Assembly (NCBI GenBank): GCA_017481325.1
Contig: JAFUPG010000045.1
Coordinates: forward strand, 1 to 6,064
Length of the DNA stretch: 6,064 nt
Reading direction: 5' to 3'
DNA from: Oscillospiraceae bacterium
GTDB taxonomy: Bacteria; Bacillota_A; Clostridia; Oscillospirales; Oscillospiraceae
The translations under genes were made by a program, and so were the position numbers. Below the pieces are notes generated by a model. It was not told the DNA's origin and did no database searches. It worked only from the letters and a program-made list of their open reading frames with translations. This document shows positions 4,747 to 6,064 of this stretch, one piece after another (the first letter of the stretch is position 1; each line of letters begins with the position of its first letter).

Positions 4747-6064
4747 TTAATCCTTATACAGCTCAACCAGCTTGCACAGGTGCTCGTAGCGCTCCTTGGC
4801 AGCGGCCTCGTTGCGTGCGAAGAGCTCTTCGGCACGCTCGGGGAACTCACGGGTCAGACGGCTGTAACGGGCTTCATTCTTCAGGAAGTCCTGATAGCCA
4901 TCCTTGGGAGCCTTGGAGTCCAGAGTGAACTTGCCGGTCTCCTTGGTGGGATCGAAGCGGAACATATTCCAGTAGCCGCATTCCACAGCCTTCTTCATCT
5001 CGTCCTGGCAGTGCATCATGCCGCCCTTGATGGAGTGCATTTCGCAGGGAGCGTAGCCGATGATGAGAGAGGGACCGTTGTAGGCTTCTGCCTCGGCAAT
5101 GGCCTTGATGGTCTGAGCGGGGTTGGCGCCCATGGCGACCTGAGCCACGTAGACATAGCCATAGGACATGGCGATCTCAGCCAGGCTCTTCTTCTTGACT
5201 TCCTTACCGGCAGCTGCGAACTGGGCAACCTGGCCGATATTGGAGGCCTTGGAGGCCTGACCACCGGTGTTGGAGTAAACCTCGGTGTCGAAGACGAAGA
5301 TGTTGACATCCTCGTTGGAGGCCAGAACGTGGTCAACACCGCCGAAGCCGATGTCATATGCCCAGCCGTCGCCGCCGAAGATCCATACGGACTTCTTGGA
5401 CAGGTATTCCTTCTGCTCCAGGATAGCCTTGACATCGTCGCAGCAGACCTTGGCTTCCAGATTGGCGATCAGAGCAGCGGTAGCAGCCTTGTTGGCCTCG
5501 CCGTCGTTCATGGTGTCCAGATAGTTCTTGCAAGCAGCCTTGCGCTCCTCGCAGGTGGTGTTCTCCATGACGGACTTGACCTTCTCGGCCAGGCTCTCAC
5601 GGATGACCTTCTGGGCGGTGTACATGCCGAGGCCGTGCTCAGCATTGTCCTCGAAGAGAGAGTTGGCCCATGCGGGACCCTGACCCTTCTCGTTGGTGCA
5701 GTAGGGAGAAGTAGCGCCGGGGCCGCCCCAGATGGAGGAGCAACCGGTAGCGTTGGAGATATACATACGGTCGCCAAAGAGCTGGGTGACCAGACGGGCG
5801 TAAGCGGTCTCAGCGCAGCCTGCGCAGGAGCCGGAGAACTCAAGCAGAGGCTTCTTGAACTGGCTGCCCTTGACAGTCAGATCCTCGACCTCGGGCTTGG
5901 GAGCGACCTTGGAAACCATGTAGTTGAAGACTTCCTGCTGGGGAGCCTGGCTCTCCTGAGGAACCATGGTGATGGCCTTGGTGGGGCAGACGCCGACGCA
6001 GACGCCGCAGCCCATGCAGTCCAGAGGAGACACGGCCATGGTGTACTGGTAGACATCCTTGCCC
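4747..6064 (-). CDS. nifJ: Pyruvate:ferredoxin (flavodoxin) oxidoreductase, C-terminal 438 residues (cut by window edge)
   Basis: This is the C-terminal part of the single-chain enzyme that oxidises pyruvate with CoA to acetyl-CoA and CO2 and reduces ferredoxin, central to anaerobic fermentation. Full-length enzymes have roughly 1170-1190 residues, so about 740 lie outside the window. In fragment numbering, C16-x2-C19-x2-C22-x3-C26-P is a ferredoxin-type 4Fe-4S motif. The thiamine-diphosphate domain has CAGC (80-83), TGC (C108) and APC (C340), matching the four proximal-cluster cysteines of the Desulfovibrio enzyme. GDGWAYDIGFGG (231-242) and NTGGQ (265-269) form the cofactor and metal site. 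The usual helical C-terminus follows, with no damage seen. The frame stays open to the right edge, so the internal Met at 6039 is not the start. Strong preference for AAG, GCC and CTG fits high expression. The symbol is the customary one for single-chain forms; it does not imply nitrogen fixation. Confidence 0.96.
   Translation of the reverse strand, partial: GKDVYQYTMAVSPLDCMGCGVCVGVCPTKAITMVPQESQAPQQEVFNYMVSKVAPKPEVEDLTVKGSQFKKPLLEFSGSCAGCAETAYARLVTQLFGDRMYISNATGCSSIWGGPGATSPYCTNEKGQGPAWANSLFEDNAEHGLGMYTAQKVIRESLAEKVKSVMENTTCEERKAACKNYLDTMNDGEANKAATAALIANLEAKVCCDDVKAILEQKEYLSKKSVWIFGGDGWAYDIGFGGVDHVLASNEDVNIFVFDTEVYSNTGGQASKASNIGQVAQFAAAGKEVKKKSLAEIAMSYGYVYVAQVAMGANPAQTIKAIAEAEAYNGPSLIIGYAPCEMHSIKGGMMHCQDEMKKAVECGYWNMFRFDPTKETGKFTLDSKAPKDGYQDFLKNEARYSRLTREFPERAEELFARNEAAAKERYEHLCKLVELYKD

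Noticed and set aside
5240..5260. Tandem TTGGAGGCC repeat in the pyruvate oxidoreductase gene
   Set aside because: It encodes A-S-K-A-S with the gene's preferred codons, next to the conserved NTGGQ motif, so it reflects protein sequence and codon bias.
5016..5843. Long Ser/Arg/Pro-rich frames on the minus strand inside the pyruvate oxidoreductase gene
   Set aside because: They are alternative frames of a strongly codon-biased gene; their low-complexity composition is typical of frame shadows.

Overview
The window looks like part of a chromosome from a gut-type, anaerobic, low-to-mid-GC Gram-positive bacterium of the class Clostridia, probably near Oscillospiraceae. Four things suggest this: a ferredoxin-dependent pyruvate oxidoreductase, a clostridial Fe-S scaffold-like protein, strong AGGAGG-type ribosome binding sites and SigA-type promoters. 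That placement is inference from protein style, not a database match. All six genes lie on the minus strand, so transcription runs from high to low coordinates.

Layout in order of transcription. (1) 6064-4747: the C-terminal third of pyruvate:ferredoxin oxidoreductase, cut by the window edge, with a ferredoxin-type 4Fe-4S motif and the thiamine-diphosphate/proximal-cluster domain. A 13-bp hairpin follows it. (2) 4686-3394: a membrane family 2 glycosyltransferase with complete D / DxD / TED / QxxRW motifs. (3) 3327-2440: a DUF4349-type lipoprotein with a coiled coil and a C-terminal membrane anchor. (4) 2337-1057: a membrane-anchored phosphodiester glycosidase (NAGPA-like, DUF2233) with its own good promoter but apparently no standard start codon; the ribosome binding site points at ATC. 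(5) 946-377: a small zinc-ribbon protein with a Pro-rich linker and three membrane segments, with its own promoter and a strong 17-bp terminator hairpin. (6) 153-1: the first 51 codons of a probable NifU-like Fe-S scaffold protein, driven by a perfect-consensus promoter and a structured leader.

How they may fit together: genes 2 to 5 all appear to be cell-envelope proteins (sugar transfer, surface lipoprotein, sugar-phosphodiester hydrolysis, membrane zinc ribbon). They sit between two genes of Fe-S/energy metabolism. Genes 2 and 3 are probably co-transcribed. Gene 2 has no clear promoter in the 60 bp before it and may rely on read-through from the pyruvate oxidoreductase gene. Genes 4, 5 and 6 each have a recognisable promoter. 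I saw no tRNA, rRNA, CRISPR array, insertion sequence, phage gene or defence system. The most unusual observations are the ATC start candidate of gene 4 and the perfect promoter with hairpin-rich leader of gene 6.
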